From Rhizobium tropici CIAT 899 (GTDB taxonomy: Bacteria; Pseudomonadota; Alphaproteobacteria; Rhizobiales; Rhizobiaceae), in the NCBI RefSeq assembly GCF_000330885.1, contig NC_020059.1:2159001-2223000 (forward strand): a stretch of 64,000 nt of DNA. Reading direction: 5' to 3'. The notes beneath the pieces are model-generated. The model saw nothing but the letters and a program-made list of their open reading frames with translations, had not been told where the DNA came from and ran no database searches. The translations under genes and the position numbers were made by a program. Shown here in pieces: positions 45,902 through 55,095 of this stretch. Position 1 is the first letter of the stretch. The number at the start of each line of letters is the position of its first letter.

Positions 45902-46945
45902 ATGCCTATCGCAAAGGGTTATGCAGCAACCGACGCGTCCAAGCCGCTCGTTCCCTTCACCTTCGAGCGCCGCGAACCGAATGATGACGACGTCGTTATT
46001 GCCGTTCAATATTGCGGCGTCTGCCATTCCGACATCCATCAGGCCCGCAACGAATGGGGCGGCTCGAAATATCCGATGGTGCCGGGCCATGAAGTTGCCG
46101 GCACGGTGACCGCTGTCGGTTCCAAGGTCACCAAGTTCAAGGTCGGTGACCGCGTCGGCGTCGGCTGCTTCGTCGATTCCTGCACGACCTGCGCCACGCG
46201 CGACTTGGACTACGAACACTACATGCCGGGTCTGGTGCAGACCTATAACGACGTCGAAGCCGACGGCAAGACGCCGACCTTCGGCGGCTATTCGGACTCG
46301 ATCGTCGTCAAGGAAGGCTATGTCCTCTCCTTCCCGGACAATATCCCGCTCGATTCGGGCGCGCCGCTGCTGTGCGCCGGCATCACGCTCTATTCGCCGC
46401 TGCGTCACTGGAAGGCCGGCCCCGGCAAGAAGGTTGCCATCGTCGGCATGGGCGGCCTCGGCCATATGGGCGTCAAGCTGGCGCACGCCATGGGCGCCGA
46501 TGTGACCGTCCTCAGCCAGACGCTGTCGAAGAAGGAAGACGGCTTCAAGCTCGGCGCAAAGGACTACTACGCCACCAGCGATGCCGAAACCTTCACCAAG
46601 CTCGCGGGCACCTTCGACCTGATCATCAACACGGTCGGCACGGCGATCGACTGGAACGCCTATCTGAACCTGCTGAAATATGATGGCAGCATGGTGCTGG
46701 TCGGCGTTCCCGAGCACGCGGTTCCGGTCCATGCCTTCTCGCTGATCCCCGGCCGCCGCAGCCTTTCCGGCTCCATGATCGGCTCGATCAAGGAAACGCA
46801 GGAAATGCTCGACTTCTGCGGCGAGCATAACATCGTCGCCGAGATCGAGAAGATCGACATTCAGGATATCAACGAAGCCTACGAGCGCGTTCTGAAGAGC
46901 GACGTGCGCTACCGCTTCGTCATCGACATCGCTTCGCTGGCATAG
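45902..46945 (+). CDS. Zinc-type NAD(P)-dependent alcohol dehydrogenase (YahK/CAD-like) with altered structural zinc site
   Basis: A 347-residue medium-chain dehydrogenase of the cinnamyl-alcohol/YahK type, an aldehyde reductase. The catalytic zinc site is present (Cys in 'CGVCHSD', His-Glu in 'PGHEVAG', late Cys in 'LLCAGIT'), and the coenzyme loop is '[10 protein letters not shown]'. The structural zinc lobe, normally four cysteines, keeps only 'SCTTC'; the third and fourth positions fall on 'ATRD' and 'EHYM'. AAGGAAAT lies upstream of ATG 45902. Controlled probably by the divergent AraC protein. Confidence 0.93.
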   Translation: MPIAKGYAATDASKPLVPFTFERREPNDDDVVIAVQYCGVCHSDIHQARNEWGGSKYPMVPGHEVAGTVTAVGSKVTKFKVGDRVGVGCFVDSCTTCATRDLDYEHYMPGLVQTYNDVEADGKTPTFGGYSDSIVVKEGYVLSFPDNIPLDSGAPLLCAGITLYSPLRHWKAGPGKKVAIVGMGGLGHMGVKLAHAMGADVTVLSQTLSKKEDGFKLGAKDYYATSDAETFTKLAGTFDLIINTVGTAIDWNAYLNLLKYDGSMVLVGVPEHAVPVHAFSLIPGRRSLSGSMIGSIKETQEMLDFCGEHNIVAEIEKIDIQDINEAYERVLKSDVRYRFVIDIASLA

Positions 46946-46970
46946 GCACTGTTGCGCAGCAACTCATACG

Positions 46971-47000
46971 AAAAGGGCAGCCGCTACGGCTGCCCTTTTT
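46971..47000. terminator. Strong bidirectional terminator
   Basis: AAAAGGGCAGCCG-CTA-CGGCTGCCCTTTTT: a perfect stem with A-run and T-run, serving both the dehydrogenase and the convergent NDH-2 gene. Confidence 0.93.
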
Positions 47001-48262
47001 CATTCCTCGCGCATGGTTTCCTTCTGCGTGATCAGCCGGGCGCTATGTTGCCGGCTGATATAGATCCAAAGCCAGCTCCAGGCGACGGCGATGCGCCAGC
47101 GCACGCCGATCAGGAAATAGATGTGAGCAAGCCCCCAGACCCACCACGCGAGCCAGCCCTTCAGCTTGATCCAGCCGAAATCGATGATCGCAGCACTTTT
47201 GCCGATCGTCGCAAGGCTGCCCTGATGGCGATAGTGGAACGGTCCGGGCGACGGTCTGCCCGCAAGCTTGGCCTTGATGACCTTGGCGACATAAGCGCCC
47301 TGCTGCTTGGCAGCCGGAGCGATCCCCGGCACGGGGCTGCCATCGTCACGCATGACGGCTGCGGTATCGCCGATGATGAAGATATCCTCCATGCCTGGCG
47401 CCCTCAGATCCTTGTCAACGATGGCGCGACCAGCACGATCGGCTGGAATGCCAAGCCATTTCGCCGCCGGCGAGGCCTCGACACCCGCCGCCCAGACGAT
47501 GGTACGGCATGGCACGAAGGTGTCGCCAATCGTCACGCCTTCGGCCGTGCATGAGGTGACCGGTCTACCAAAGCGGACGTCGACACCAAGCAGTTCCAGC
47601 TCCTTGTGCGCATAGTCGGAGAGCTCTTGCGCGAAAGCGGGCAACACCCTTGGGCCGGCCTCGACGAGGATGATCTTCGCCTTGCGGGTATCGATATTGC
47701 GGAACTCCTTCGGCAGTGTTGTCCGAGCCAGCTCGGAGATGATACCGGCGAGCTCGACACCCGTGGGACCCGCGCCAACGATGACGAAGGTCAACAGCGC
47801 CTCACGGACGGTCGGGTCGGTTTCCATTTCCGCCTGCTCAAAGGCCAGCAAGAGGCGCCGGCGGATGGTGGTCGCATCCTCCAACGTCTTCAATCCCGGC
47901 GCCACCGGCTCCCACTCGTCATGGCCGAAATAGGCATGGGTAGCGCCGGTCGCCAGCACCAGCGTGTCGTAATGGATCTTTTGACCGTTCTTCAGCAGCA
48001 CCTCATGCGCCGCGCCGTCGACGCCGACGACTTCGGCAAGCAAGGTCGTCACGTCAGGTCGATTGCGGAAGAAATTGCGGATCGGCCATGCAATTTCGGA
48101 AGTGGCAAGCAGCGTAGTGGCGACCTGATAGAGAAGCGGCTGAAAAAGGTGATGATTGCGCCGATCGATCATCGTGATGCGGACGGGAGCACCCTTCAGA
48201 TCGTTGGCGAGCTGTACCCCGCCAAAGCCACCTCCGACCACGACGACATGATGATCCTGCAT
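47000..48262 (-). CDS. ndh: Type II NADH dehydrogenase (NDH-2)
   Basis: A 420-residue single-subunit NADH:quinone oxidoreductase. FAD loop 'VVVVGGGFGGVQLA', NADH loop 'VIVGAGPTGVELAG', and 'IFIIGDTAAVM' for the flavin. The C-terminal part carries amphipathic/hydrophobic helices ('WLAWWVWGLAHIYFLIG') that attach it to the inner membrane. It passes electrons to the quinone pool without pumping protons. GAGGT seven bases before 48262 decides the start over one five codons upstream. Confidence 0.93.
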   Translation of the reverse strand: MQDHHVVVVGGGFGGVQLANDLKGAPVRITMIDRRNHHLFQPLLYQVATTLLATSEIAWPIRNFFRNRPDVTTLLAEVVGVDGAAHEVLLKNGQKIHYDTLVLATGATHAYFGHDEWEPVAPGLKTLEDATTIRRRLLLAFEQAEMETDPTVREALLTFVIVGAGPTGVELAGIISELARTTLPKEFRNIDTRKAKIILVEAGPRVLPAFAQELSDYAHKELELLGVDVRFGRPVTSCTAEGVTIGDTFVPCRTIVWAAGVEASPAAKWLGIPADRAGRAIVDKDLRAPGMEDIFIIGDTAAVMRDDGSPVPGIAPAAKQQGAYVAKVIKAKLAGRPSPGPFHYRHQGSLATIGKSAAIIDFGWIKLKGWLAWWVWGLAHIYFLIGVRWRIAVAWSWLWIYISRQHSARLITQKETMREE

Positions 48263-48371
48263 GGCAACACCTCGCAATTAAGCCTGCTGAAAAACGTAGG
48301 GTTGAGAAGGATATGCAGCAACCATCTTTTATGCATGGCACCTCTGCACGGCCACGATATGGCCAAGGCAC

Positions 48372-48836
48372 CTATTGTGCATACCCGACAGGAACGGAGG
48401 CGCCGCTTTTAAGTTCCTCCATCGAGATCGACGCCGAGACGTCGAAGAGCTCGATCTTGCGCACGAGCTGCTTGTAGATGACATCGTAATGCTCGACACG
48501 CGGCAACACGATCTTGAGGATATAATCATAATTCCCGGTAAGCCGATGCGCCTCGACGATCTCAGGGATATCACCGATGACTTTGCGGAAGGATTCGATC
48601 CACTCGTCGGCGTGATGCGCCGTCTTGATCATCGCATAGACCGTGGTCGGCACTCCCATCTTCTCGCGGTCGAGCACGACGATACGCCGGGCGATATGCC
48701 CGCTTTCCTCAAGCCGCTGTATGCGACGCGAGCAGGCCGACACCGACAGGGCGACGCGATCGGCAAGTTCGGTGACGGAAATGCCGGCATCCGCCTGCAG
48801 AAATTCGAGAATCTTTCGGTCGCGTTCATCAAGCAT
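48372..48836 (-). CDS. Lrp/AsnC-family regulator
   Basis: A 154-residue regulator: HTH at about 1-60 (LDERDRKILEFLQADAGISVTELADRVALSVSACSRRIQRLEE) and the C-terminal RAM/AsnC effector domain ('EIVEAHRLTGNYDYILKIVL'). It is divergent from the Asp/Glu racemase gene, which suggests it senses an amino acid that the racemase acts on. GGGGAG lies nine bases upstream of 48836. Confidence 0.93.
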   Translation of the reverse strand: MLDERDRKILEFLQADAGISVTELADRVALSVSACSRRIQRLEESGHIARRIVVLDREKMGVPTTVYAMIKTAHHADEWIESFRKVIGDIPEIVEAHRLTGNYDYILKIVLPRVEHYDVIYKQLVRKIELFDVSASISMEELKSGASVPVGYAQ

Positions 48837-48867
48837 GTGCGGCAACTCCCCATATATACGCCAGTAT

Positions 48868-48902
48868 TTTGCACATAAATCGAAAAATGCGCAAACATTT
48901 GC
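48868..48902. promoter_or_regulatory. Candidate AsnC-type operator
   Basis: Near-inverted repeat TTTGCACAT (48868-48876) / ATGCGCAAA (48887-48895), followed at 48891-48902 by GCAAA-CA-TTTGC. Lrp/AsnC proteins bind such phased AT-rich repeats. Confidence 0.45.
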
Positions 48903-48998
48903 AGAGAGATCTTGATAAGCTTCAAAAAACGCAAACATACGGCGGGTGAATCGCCGCACTATTCCTCCATTCAAAATCCACGAGCGGAGAACAGCATT

Positions 48999-49718
48999 AT
49001 GCGCACCATTGGCCTGATCGGCGGTATGAGTTTCGAGAGTTCGGCAGTCTATTATCGCCTGATCAACGAAATGGTCCGCGAGCGGCTGGGCGGCCTCTCC
49101 TCGGCCGAAATGGTGATGTACTCCGTCAATTTCGAAGAGATCGTCGCGCTGCAAAAGGCTGGACGCTGGAACGATGCGGCCGATCGCCTCGCCGATGCGG
49201 CGGAACGCCTGCAAAAGGCCGGTGCCGAATGCGTGCTCATCTGCACCAACACCATGCACCTGATCGCACCTCAGGTTGCCGAACGCGTTTCAGCTCCGCT
49301 CATCCACATCATCGATGAAACCGCCGCGGCCCTAAAGGCCGCCGGCAGGATCAAGCCGCTGCTGCTCGCCACACGCTACACGATGGAACACGGCTTCTAT
49401 GCCGAGCGAATGGCTGAAAACGGCGTCTCCATCATGGTGCCCGGTCCCGAGGATCGCACCGTCACGCACGATATCATCTTTAACGAGCTCTGCGCCGGCA
49501 TCATCAAGGACGAATCGCGCCGAAAGCTGAACGGCATCATCGCGCGCGCCAAGGCGGAAGGCGCCGACAGCGTCATTCTCGGCTGCACCGAGATCTGCCT
49601 CATCCTCGATCCGAAGGCGCTGATCCTGCCGGGCTTCGACACGACGACGATCCACGCGGAAGCCGCCGTAAACTTTGCTCTTGCGGATGCAAAGGCTCGC
49701 AGCAGCTGCGCCGCCTGA
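48999..49718 (+). CDS. Aspartate/glutamate racemase family protein
   Basis: A 239-residue Asp/Glu racemase. The two catalytic cysteines are visible: Cys in 'LICTNTMH' and Cys in 'VILGCTEIC', with 'GLIGGMSFESSAVYY' as the N-terminal family signature. It interconverts L- and D-aspartate or glutamate without cofactor. D-amino acids may serve the cell wall or signalling; which substrate it prefers is unknown. Probably regulated by the divergent AsnC protein. Confidence 0.94.
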   Translation: MRTIGLIGGMSFESSAVYYRLINEMVRERLGGLSSAEMVMYSVNFEEIVALQKAGRWNDAADRLADAAERLQKAGAECVLICTNTMHLIAPQVAERVSAPLIHIIDETAAALKAAGRIKPLLLATRYTMEHGFYAERMAENGVSIMVPGPEDRTVTHDIIFNELCAGIIKDESRRKLNGIIARAKAEGADSVILGCTEICLILDPKALILPGFDTTTIHAEAAVNFALADAKARSSCAA

Positions 49719-49788
49719 CGTCAATCAATTTACTTGACTGAGTCCAACAAATATCGGACATCGTCTCTATACCTGAGGAGACGATGTC

Positions 49789-50718
49789 ATGCCCGCCGCT
49801 GCCGATTTCACGACCATCGATGCCGTTCGTAACTTCAATCGCTTCTATACGAATTTCCTCGGCGTCCTGAACAAGGCCTATCTCGACAGCCCCTATACGC
49901 TCACGGATGTGCGCGTGCTGTTCGAAGTCGGCTTCCGCGGTGGCGTCGCAGCTTCCGCGCTGACACGCGAGCTGCATCTCGACCCCGCCTATCTCAGCCG
50001 CATCGTCAAGCGCTTTCGCGAGGATGGGCTGATCGAAACGACGCTGGACCCGAACGATGCGCGCAGCCAGATCATAAAGGTCACCGACAAGGGACAGGCG
50101 CAATTCGAGGAATTCGTCCGCCGCTCACGCGCGCAGATCGCCGGATATTTCGAAAAACTCGCGCCCGGCGAACCCGAGCGTGTCGTTGCAGCGATGCAGA
50201 CGATACAGGAAACACTCGGCCCCGATCGAACCGAAGCGCCCCCCGCGATCATTCGCAATCACCGCCCTGGTGACATCGGCTGGATCGTGCAAAGCCAGGC
50301 GCGCTTCTACACCGAGGAATTCGGCTGGGACGATCGCTTCGAAGGCTTGGTGGCCGAAGTCGCCGGTAAATTCCTGTCTAATTTCAACCCGCAAAAAGAT
50401 CGGTGCTGGATTGCCGAGCGAGGCGGCCTGAATGTCGGCTCCGCCATGATCACCAATGGCGGCGACGGCATCGCAAAGCTTCGGCTGCTCTATGTCGACA
50501 AGACAGCCCGCGGCCTCGGCCTCGGCAAGATGCTGGTCGACGAATGCATCCGTTTCTCGCGTGATGCCGGCTATAAAACACTCTCGCTCTGGACCAATGA
50601 CATTCTCGATACGGCCCGAGCGATCTACATCAAGACTGGCTTCAGACTTGTAGCGGAGGAACGGCATCGAATGTTCGGCCCGGAACTGAACGGCCAGACA
50701 TGGGAACTCGATCTGTAA
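49789..50718 (+). CDS. MarR-GNAT fusion protein
   Basis: A 309-residue fusion. Residues 5-140 form a MarR winged HTH (YTLTDVRVLFEVGFRGGVAASALTRELHLDPAYLSRIVKRFREDGLI); residues 150-305 form a GNAT acetyltransferase with the acetyl-CoA loop 'ARGLGLGKMLVDE'. Such fusions occur in many alpha- and actinobacteria; the acetyl-CoA domain may sense or modify a small ligand that controls DNA binding. A second, separate GNAT gene follows 84 bases later. Confidence 0.92.
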   Translation: MPAAADFTTIDAVRNFNRFYTNFLGVLNKAYLDSPYTLTDVRVLFEVGFRGGVAASALTRELHLDPAYLSRIVKRFREDGLIETTLDPNDARSQIIKVTDKGQAQFEEFVRRSRAQIAGYFEKLAPGEPERVVAAMQTIQETLGPDRTEAPPAIIRNHRPGDIGWIVQSQARFYTEEFGWDDRFEGLVAEVAGKFLSNFNPQKDRCWIAERGGLNVGSAMITNGGDGIAKLRLLYVDKTARGLGLGKMLVDECIRFSRDAGYKTLSLWTNDILDTARAIYIKTGFRLVAEERHRMFGPELNGQTWELDL

Positions 50719-50802
50719 ATATCCTTGGGAAGATAGGTGGATAGACAGGCGCTTGGTTGAACCATATCCTCGATACACCCTAATTTGCATCGAGCTTTTC
50801 CC

Positions 50803-51309
50803 ATGACCACCGACACCGAAATCCGGATAGAACCCATATCAGCCGAGCATATCGAAGGTTTTCACAAGGCGCTCGATGCGGTCGCGCGTGAGCGGGAATA
50901 TCTATCGCTGCTCGAAGCCTTTCCGCTGGAAGAAACACGCATTTTCGTGCTTGGCATGATCGAAAAAGGCAATCCGCAATTCGTCGCCTTGGCCGATGGG
51001 AAGGTGGTCGGCTGGTGCGATATCAGCCGCCATGGCTTTCCTTCCCATGCCCACGCCGGCAAGCTCGGCATGGGCATCATCCCCGCCTATCGCGGCCGGG
51101 GATTGGGACGTCGATTGATAGAGACGACGCTGCATGCCGCGCGGGATGCAGGAATAGAACGCGTCGAACTCAGCGTGCATGCCGACAACAACAAGGCCAT
51201 CGCGCTCTACGAAAAAGTCGGTTTTGTGCGGGAGGGCCTCGCCCGCAAATCCGTTCGCATCGACGGCCGCTATAAGGACGCGATCCACATGGCGTTTTTC
51301 CACGAGTAG
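50803..51309 (+). CDS. GNAT-family N-acetyltransferase
   Basis: A 168-residue acetyltransferase with the acetyl-CoA loop 'RGRGLGRRLIE' and 'NNKAIALYEKVGFVREG', the usual motif B. It resembles ribosomal-protein or small-molecule acetyltransferases of the RimI/PhnO-like groups; substrate unknown. It is cytoplasmic. No clear ribosome site lies before ATG 50803; a TTG at 50785 is an alternative. Confidence 0.9.
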   Translation: MTTDTEIRIEPISAEHIEGFHKALDAVAREREYLSLLEAFPLEETRIFVLGMIEKGNPQFVALADGKVVGWCDISRHGFPSHAHAGKLGMGIIPAYRGRGLGRRLIETTLHAARDAGIERVELSVHADNNKAIALYEKVGFVREGLARKSVRIDGRYKDAIHMAFFHE

Positions 51310-51399
51310 CGGGACCGGTCGCAATCACTATTCTTCCAGTTGTTGCCGCGGCGCAAAAATTCGCTTGATTTGGAAACGATCATTTCCTAAAAGAGCAAC

Positions 51400-52017
51400 A
51401 TGACGACAGACACACTCGACATCGCACCGAAGCTTCGCGGTCGCCCACGGGAATTCGACATGGATTCCGCGCTGGACGAAGCGCTGCGCGTTTTTTCCGA
51501 GCGCGGCTATTATGCCGCCTCGATCAGCGAATTGACCGAGGCCATGGACCTGACCGCAGGCAGCGTCTACAAGGCTTTCGGCGACAAGCGCGGCGTATTC
51601 CTCGCCGCGTTCAGCCGGTATCGCCAGGTCCGCCAGCAACTCATCGACGAGACGCTTGCGGAAGCTCCGAATGCTCATGACAAACTTCGTGCCTTGGTGA
51701 CGTTCTTCGCGGAGGCCTCATGCGGGGAGATCGGCCGCCGCGGCTGCCTCGTGGTCGGAAGCGCAACGGAGCTTGCGCTTTTCGACGAAGAAGTCGCCGG
51801 TCGCGTCGGCGTCGCCTTCGATTTCGACGAAAGACGCATCCTCAATTTGATCCGTCTCGGACAGGAGGATGGCTCCATATCGAAGCATGTCGATCCGGAA
51901 AGTACTGCCTGCACCCTCCTTGCCCTGACGAAGGGTATGCGTGTGATCGGCAAGACTGGCCGCACCACCGAACAGATGCTCGCCGTCGCCGAAACGGCCA
52001 TGAAACTGCTGAACTGA
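51400..52017 (+). CDS. TetR/AcrR-family regulator upstream of an MFS transporter
   Basis: A 205-residue TetR protein: HTH at about 20-70 (DMDSALDEALRVFSERGYYAASISELTEAMDLTAGSVYKAFGDKRGVFL). It lies 52 bases upstream of an MFS exporter-like gene on the same strand, so it probably represses that pump and itself. The ligand is unknown. Confidence 0.92.
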   Translation: MTTDTLDIAPKLRGRPREFDMDSALDEALRVFSERGYYAASISELTEAMDLTAGSVYKAFGDKRGVFLAAFSRYRQVRQQLIDETLAEAPNAHDKLRALVTFFAEASCGEIGRRGCLVVGSATELALFDEEVAGRVGVAFDFDERRILNLIRLGQEDGSISKHVDPESTACTLLALTKGMRVIGKTGRTTEQMLAVAETAMKLLN

Positions 52018-52069
52018 TTTTCACTGAGATTTCGGGGAACGTAACCCCCGCTCCTATTGAGGATGAGAC

Positions 52070-53284
52070 ATGCCCGCAACTGCCGCTGCCAGACGGGAGA
52101 GCACGCCGCTCCCGGAAAAGACCCTTTCACCGCTGCTGACATTCATGTTCGCCGCCGCCTGCGGGCTGGTTGCCGCCAATCTCTATTACGGCCAGCCGCT
52201 TGCCGGCCCCATCAGCCAGTCACTCGGCTTCAGCCCGGCGGCGACCGGCCTCATCGTCACGCTGACGCAGATCGGCTATGGCCTCGGCCTGCTGCTGATC
52301 GTCCCGCTCGGCGACCTTCTCGAGAACCGGAAACTGGTCCTGACGCTGGTGGCGCTCGCCGCCGTTGCGCTAGTTGGCGCAGCCTTCGCATGGTCGCCGT
52401 CACTGTTCCTGCTCGCCTCGCTCTGCATCGGCCTTGCGTCTGTCGCGGTGCAGGTCCTTGTCCCCTTCGCTGCCCATATGGCGCCGGACGCCAGCCGTGG
52501 CGCTGTCGTCGGCAATGTCATGAGCGGCCTGCTCGTCGGCATCATGCTCGCCCGTCCGGCTGCGAGCTTCCTGTCCGAGCTTCTGTCGTGGCACGCGGTC
52601 TATATTATCTCGGCCGGCGTCATGATCGGGCTGATTGTTATCCTGCGCCTCGTTCTGCCGACCCGCGTGCCCCATACGAAACTGCATTATGGGCAGCTGC
52701 TGTCCTCCATGGGCCACCTCGCGCTTCGCACACCGGTCCTGCAGCGACGTGCGCTCTATCAGGCCTGCATGTTCGGCGCCTTCAGCCTCTTCTGGACGAC
52801 GACGCCGCTGCTGCTGGCAAGCCCTGCCTTCGGTCTGACACAGAATGGCATCGCCCTCTTCGCACTTGCCGGAGCCGCCGGCGCCGTCGCCTCGCCGATT
52901 GCCGGACGCGTCGCTGATCGCGGCTGGACGAAGCTTGCCACGGCCTTCGCCCTGGTGCTCGCTATTGTCGCCTTCCTGATCGGCCATTTTTCCGGCAGCG
53001 GTTCGTTGCTGGCGCTGATCACGCTGACGCTGTCAGGCATCATGCTGGACTTCGGCGTCCAGACGAATCTCGTGCTCGGCCAACGCGCCATCTTCGCGCT
53101 CAGCGCCGAACATCGCAGCCGCCTCAATGGCCTCTATATGGCGACCTTCTTCGCCGGCGGCGCCCTCGGCTCGGCGCTTGGCGGCTGGGCCTATGCCACC
53201 GGCGGCTGGAACATGGCCTCCTGGATCGGCGTCGCCTTCCCGGTCATTGCGCTGCTTGCCTATCTGACCGAGCGGGAAAAATGA
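52070..53284 (+). CDS. MFS transporter (drug/sugar exporter type)
   Basis: A 404-residue membrane protein with about twelve hydrophobic helices in two halves. Loop 2-3 carries the MFS motif in 'GDLLENRKLVL', and loop 8-9 has 'GRVADRGWTK'. It resembles the Bcr/CflA or YnfM-like exporters. Its stop codon touches the stop of the convergent monooxygenase gene (TGATCA), so no intergenic space remains for a terminator. Confidence 0.92.
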   Translation: MPATAAARRESTPLPEKTLSPLLTFMFAAACGLVAANLYYGQPLAGPISQSLGFSPAATGLIVTLTQIGYGLGLLLIVPLGDLLENRKLVLTLVALAAVALVGAAFAWSPSLFLLASLCIGLASVAVQVLVPFAAHMAPDASRGAVVGNVMSGLLVGIMLARPAASFLSELLSWHAVYIISAGVMIGLIVILRLVLPTRVPHTKLHYGQLLSSMGHLALRTPVLQRRALYQACMFGAFSLFWTTTPLLLASPAFGLTQNGIALFALAGAAGAVASPIAGRVADRGWTKLATAFALVLAIVAFLIGHFSGSGSLLALITLTLSGIMLDFGVQTNLVLGQRAIFALSAEHRSRLNGLYMATFFAGGALGSALGGWAYATGGWNMASWIGVAFPVIALLAYLTEREK

Positions 53285-54532
53285 TCAAGACGGCTGTGGC
53301 ACAGCCTGCCGCAGCCAGTCACATTCGCGCAAGCCTGCGCCATGAAACGGATCGACCAGCGTGCCGGAGACAATGCCGGCCAGGATCTGCGGTGCGGGTG
53401 GCACTTGGGCAATGGTCGCAACCAGCCGATCTCGGATCCAGGCCAGCGCCGCCGAATCCGATTGGTAGAAGGGCGTAAAGGCAGCAGAGAGCAGCTGAAA
53501 AAGCCGCACATGCATCCGCCGTGCCTTGGCATAAGCAGCAAGTGCGGCATCGATCGTTTCATGTCCTGCCAGAGCATGCGCGAGCGCGGCAACATCGAGC
53601 AACGCCATATTGGCGCCCTGCCCAAGCTGCGGGCTAGTGGAATGGGCCGCATCGCCGACGAAGACAGTCCGCCCGCTATAGGGCGTCATCACGGTACGAT
53701 GGGCATAACGCGCCAGCGTCAACTGATCCCAGTCTGTAATCTGCTCCAGCAGGGGCTCACATTCCGGCCAATAGCCGCGGATTGTCTGCTTCCAGCGCTC
53801 AAGCCCACGCTTGCGCACCTCATCGGCATCCGCCACCTTCAGGCTCCAGAACAAAGCCGCCTGCTTCGGTAAATTCGGCCTTCTGCTGCCGATCGGCAAA
53901 ACGCCGATCATCACACTCGCCTTGTCATAGCGCTGTGTCAGAGCTGACTGATCCACCAGTCCATCGGGGCAGTCGAGCGTCGCCCAGAAGGCACCGTAGA
54001 CGAGGTTTCGTGCACGCGGCGCGACGGGCGATGCTGTCACCAGCTCCGAACGCGCACCACTGGCGTCAATGACGAGATCGTAAGGCCCGAGGCGCTCGCC
54101 GCCTTCGACAGAGAGATAGCTTCCGCTGCCCTCTTCCACGACGCCGATAACGCACTGCCCCGTATGGATAGGATATCGCCGCGCGGAGACCTCGTCATAA
54201 AGCGTGTCGAACAGGGCCGCGCGATGAACGCCGAGCCCATAGCGCCCGCCCGGCAGCGCATTGTAGCGCACATCGAGGACGACGCGACCGCGGGTGGTTT
54301 CCGTGCCGAACAATCGATCGATGCGGTTTCCGGCAGCATGAATGGCTGGACCAAGCCCAAGCGATTCCAGCACGGTCAACCCGGTCGGCTGCAGCATCAG
54401 CGCTGAACCGACGGGAGCCGGGCTATCGAACCTTTCGATGATATCGGTCGTGTGGCCAGCGCGAGTGAGAAAGAGAGAGGCGGCAAGACCGGCAGGACCG
54501 GCGCCGATTATGGCGATCTTCAAAGGCTTCAC
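53285..54532 (-). CDS. FAD-dependent monooxygenase (UbiH/salicylate hydroxylase-like)
   Basis: A 415-residue flavoprotein monooxygenase: 'IAIIGAGPAGLAASLFLTRAGH' (FAD), 'LVIDASGARS' and 'VFVGDAAHSTSPQLGQGANMALLDVAALA' (FAD/NADPH GD motif). Members hydroxylate aromatic or polyketide-like substrates with NAD(P)H and oxygen; substrate unknown. It starts at GTG 54532, nine bases downstream of the HxlR stop, so the two probably share a transcript. Confidence 0.9.
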   Translation of the reverse strand: MKPLKIAIIGAGPAGLAASLFLTRAGHTTDIIERFDSPAPVGSALMLQPTGLTVLESLGLGPAIHAAGNRIDRLFGTETTRGRVVLDVRYNALPGGRYGLGVHRAALFDTLYDEVSARRYPIHTGQCVIGVVEEGSGSYLSVEGGERLGPYDLVIDASGARSELVTASPVAPRARNLVYGAFWATLDCPDGLVDQSALTQRYDKASVMIGVLPIGSRRPNLPKQAALFWSLKVADADEVRKRGLERWKQTIRGYWPECEPLLEQITDWDQLTLARYAHRTVMTPYSGRTVFVGDAAHSTSPQLGQGANMALLDVAALAHALAGHETIDAALAAYAKARRMHVRLFQLLSAAFTPFYQSDSAALAWIRDRLVATIAQVPPAPQILAGIVSGTLVDPFHGAGLRECDWLRQAVPQPS

Positions 54533-54541
54533 TGTGACGGC

Positions 54542-54958
54542 TCAGTCCGGCGATTGATCGAAACGTGCTCTTGCAGCCTTGACGGCCTCATGATTGGCCT
54601 CGGCCCAGTTCAGAAGCAGCGCCAGTGGCTCGTAAAGCGAGTAGCCTAGATCCGTCATGCGATATTCGACGCTTGGCGGCTTGGTGGGAAAGACCTCACG
54701 ATCGACATAGCCGTCGCGCTGGAGGTCGCGCAGCGTTTGTGTCAGCATGCGCTGCGAAATATCGGGCACCAGGCGGCGCAATTCGCCGAAACGATACGGC
54801 CGTTTAGCCAGTGTCTCCAGCAACAGCACCGACCATTTTCCGCCGATCTGCGAGATCAGGTCCCGCACCGGACAGTTGCTGAAGTCGAGATTGCTGAGAT
54901 CGACGTCGCGTAGCGGTGGATCCTTACTGCGCAGATTGACGACGGCGCTGGCTGCCAT
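54542..54958 (-). CDS. HxlR-family regulator
   Basis: A 138-residue HxlR/MarR-like regulator. 'CPVRDLISQIGGKWSVLLLETLAKRPYRFGELRRLVPDISQRMLTQTLRDLQRDGYV' is the family winged HTH with its near-invariant cysteine. AAGGGA seven bases before 54958 decides the start. It is divergent from the NmrA-like gene and upstream of the monooxygenase; HxlR proteins often respond to aldehydes, quinones or electrophiles through the cysteine, so control of both is likely. Confidence 0.93.
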   Translation of the reverse strand: MAASAVVNLRSKDPPLRDVDLSNLDFSNCPVRDLISQIGGKWSVLLLETLAKRPYRFGELRRLVPDISQRMLTQTLRDLQRDGYVDREVFPTKPPSVEYRMTDLGYSLYEPLALLLNWAEANHEAVKAARARFDQSPD

Positions 54959-55095
54959 GCCGGTTCCCTTTTGGTAACTTGGAGCCGAAAAACTGCCTCC
55001 TTTACACGGCGAAGTCAATTCCTATTCTAGTGCTAGTCTCTTTTTGAGAGCAAGAAGGCCCTGCGAATGTGCGGCGGCCCAACAAGGGAAAACTT

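Noticed and set aside
45779..46828. Minus-strand frame opposite the alcohol dehydrogenase
   Set aside because: Shadow frame; no domain and no ribosome site.
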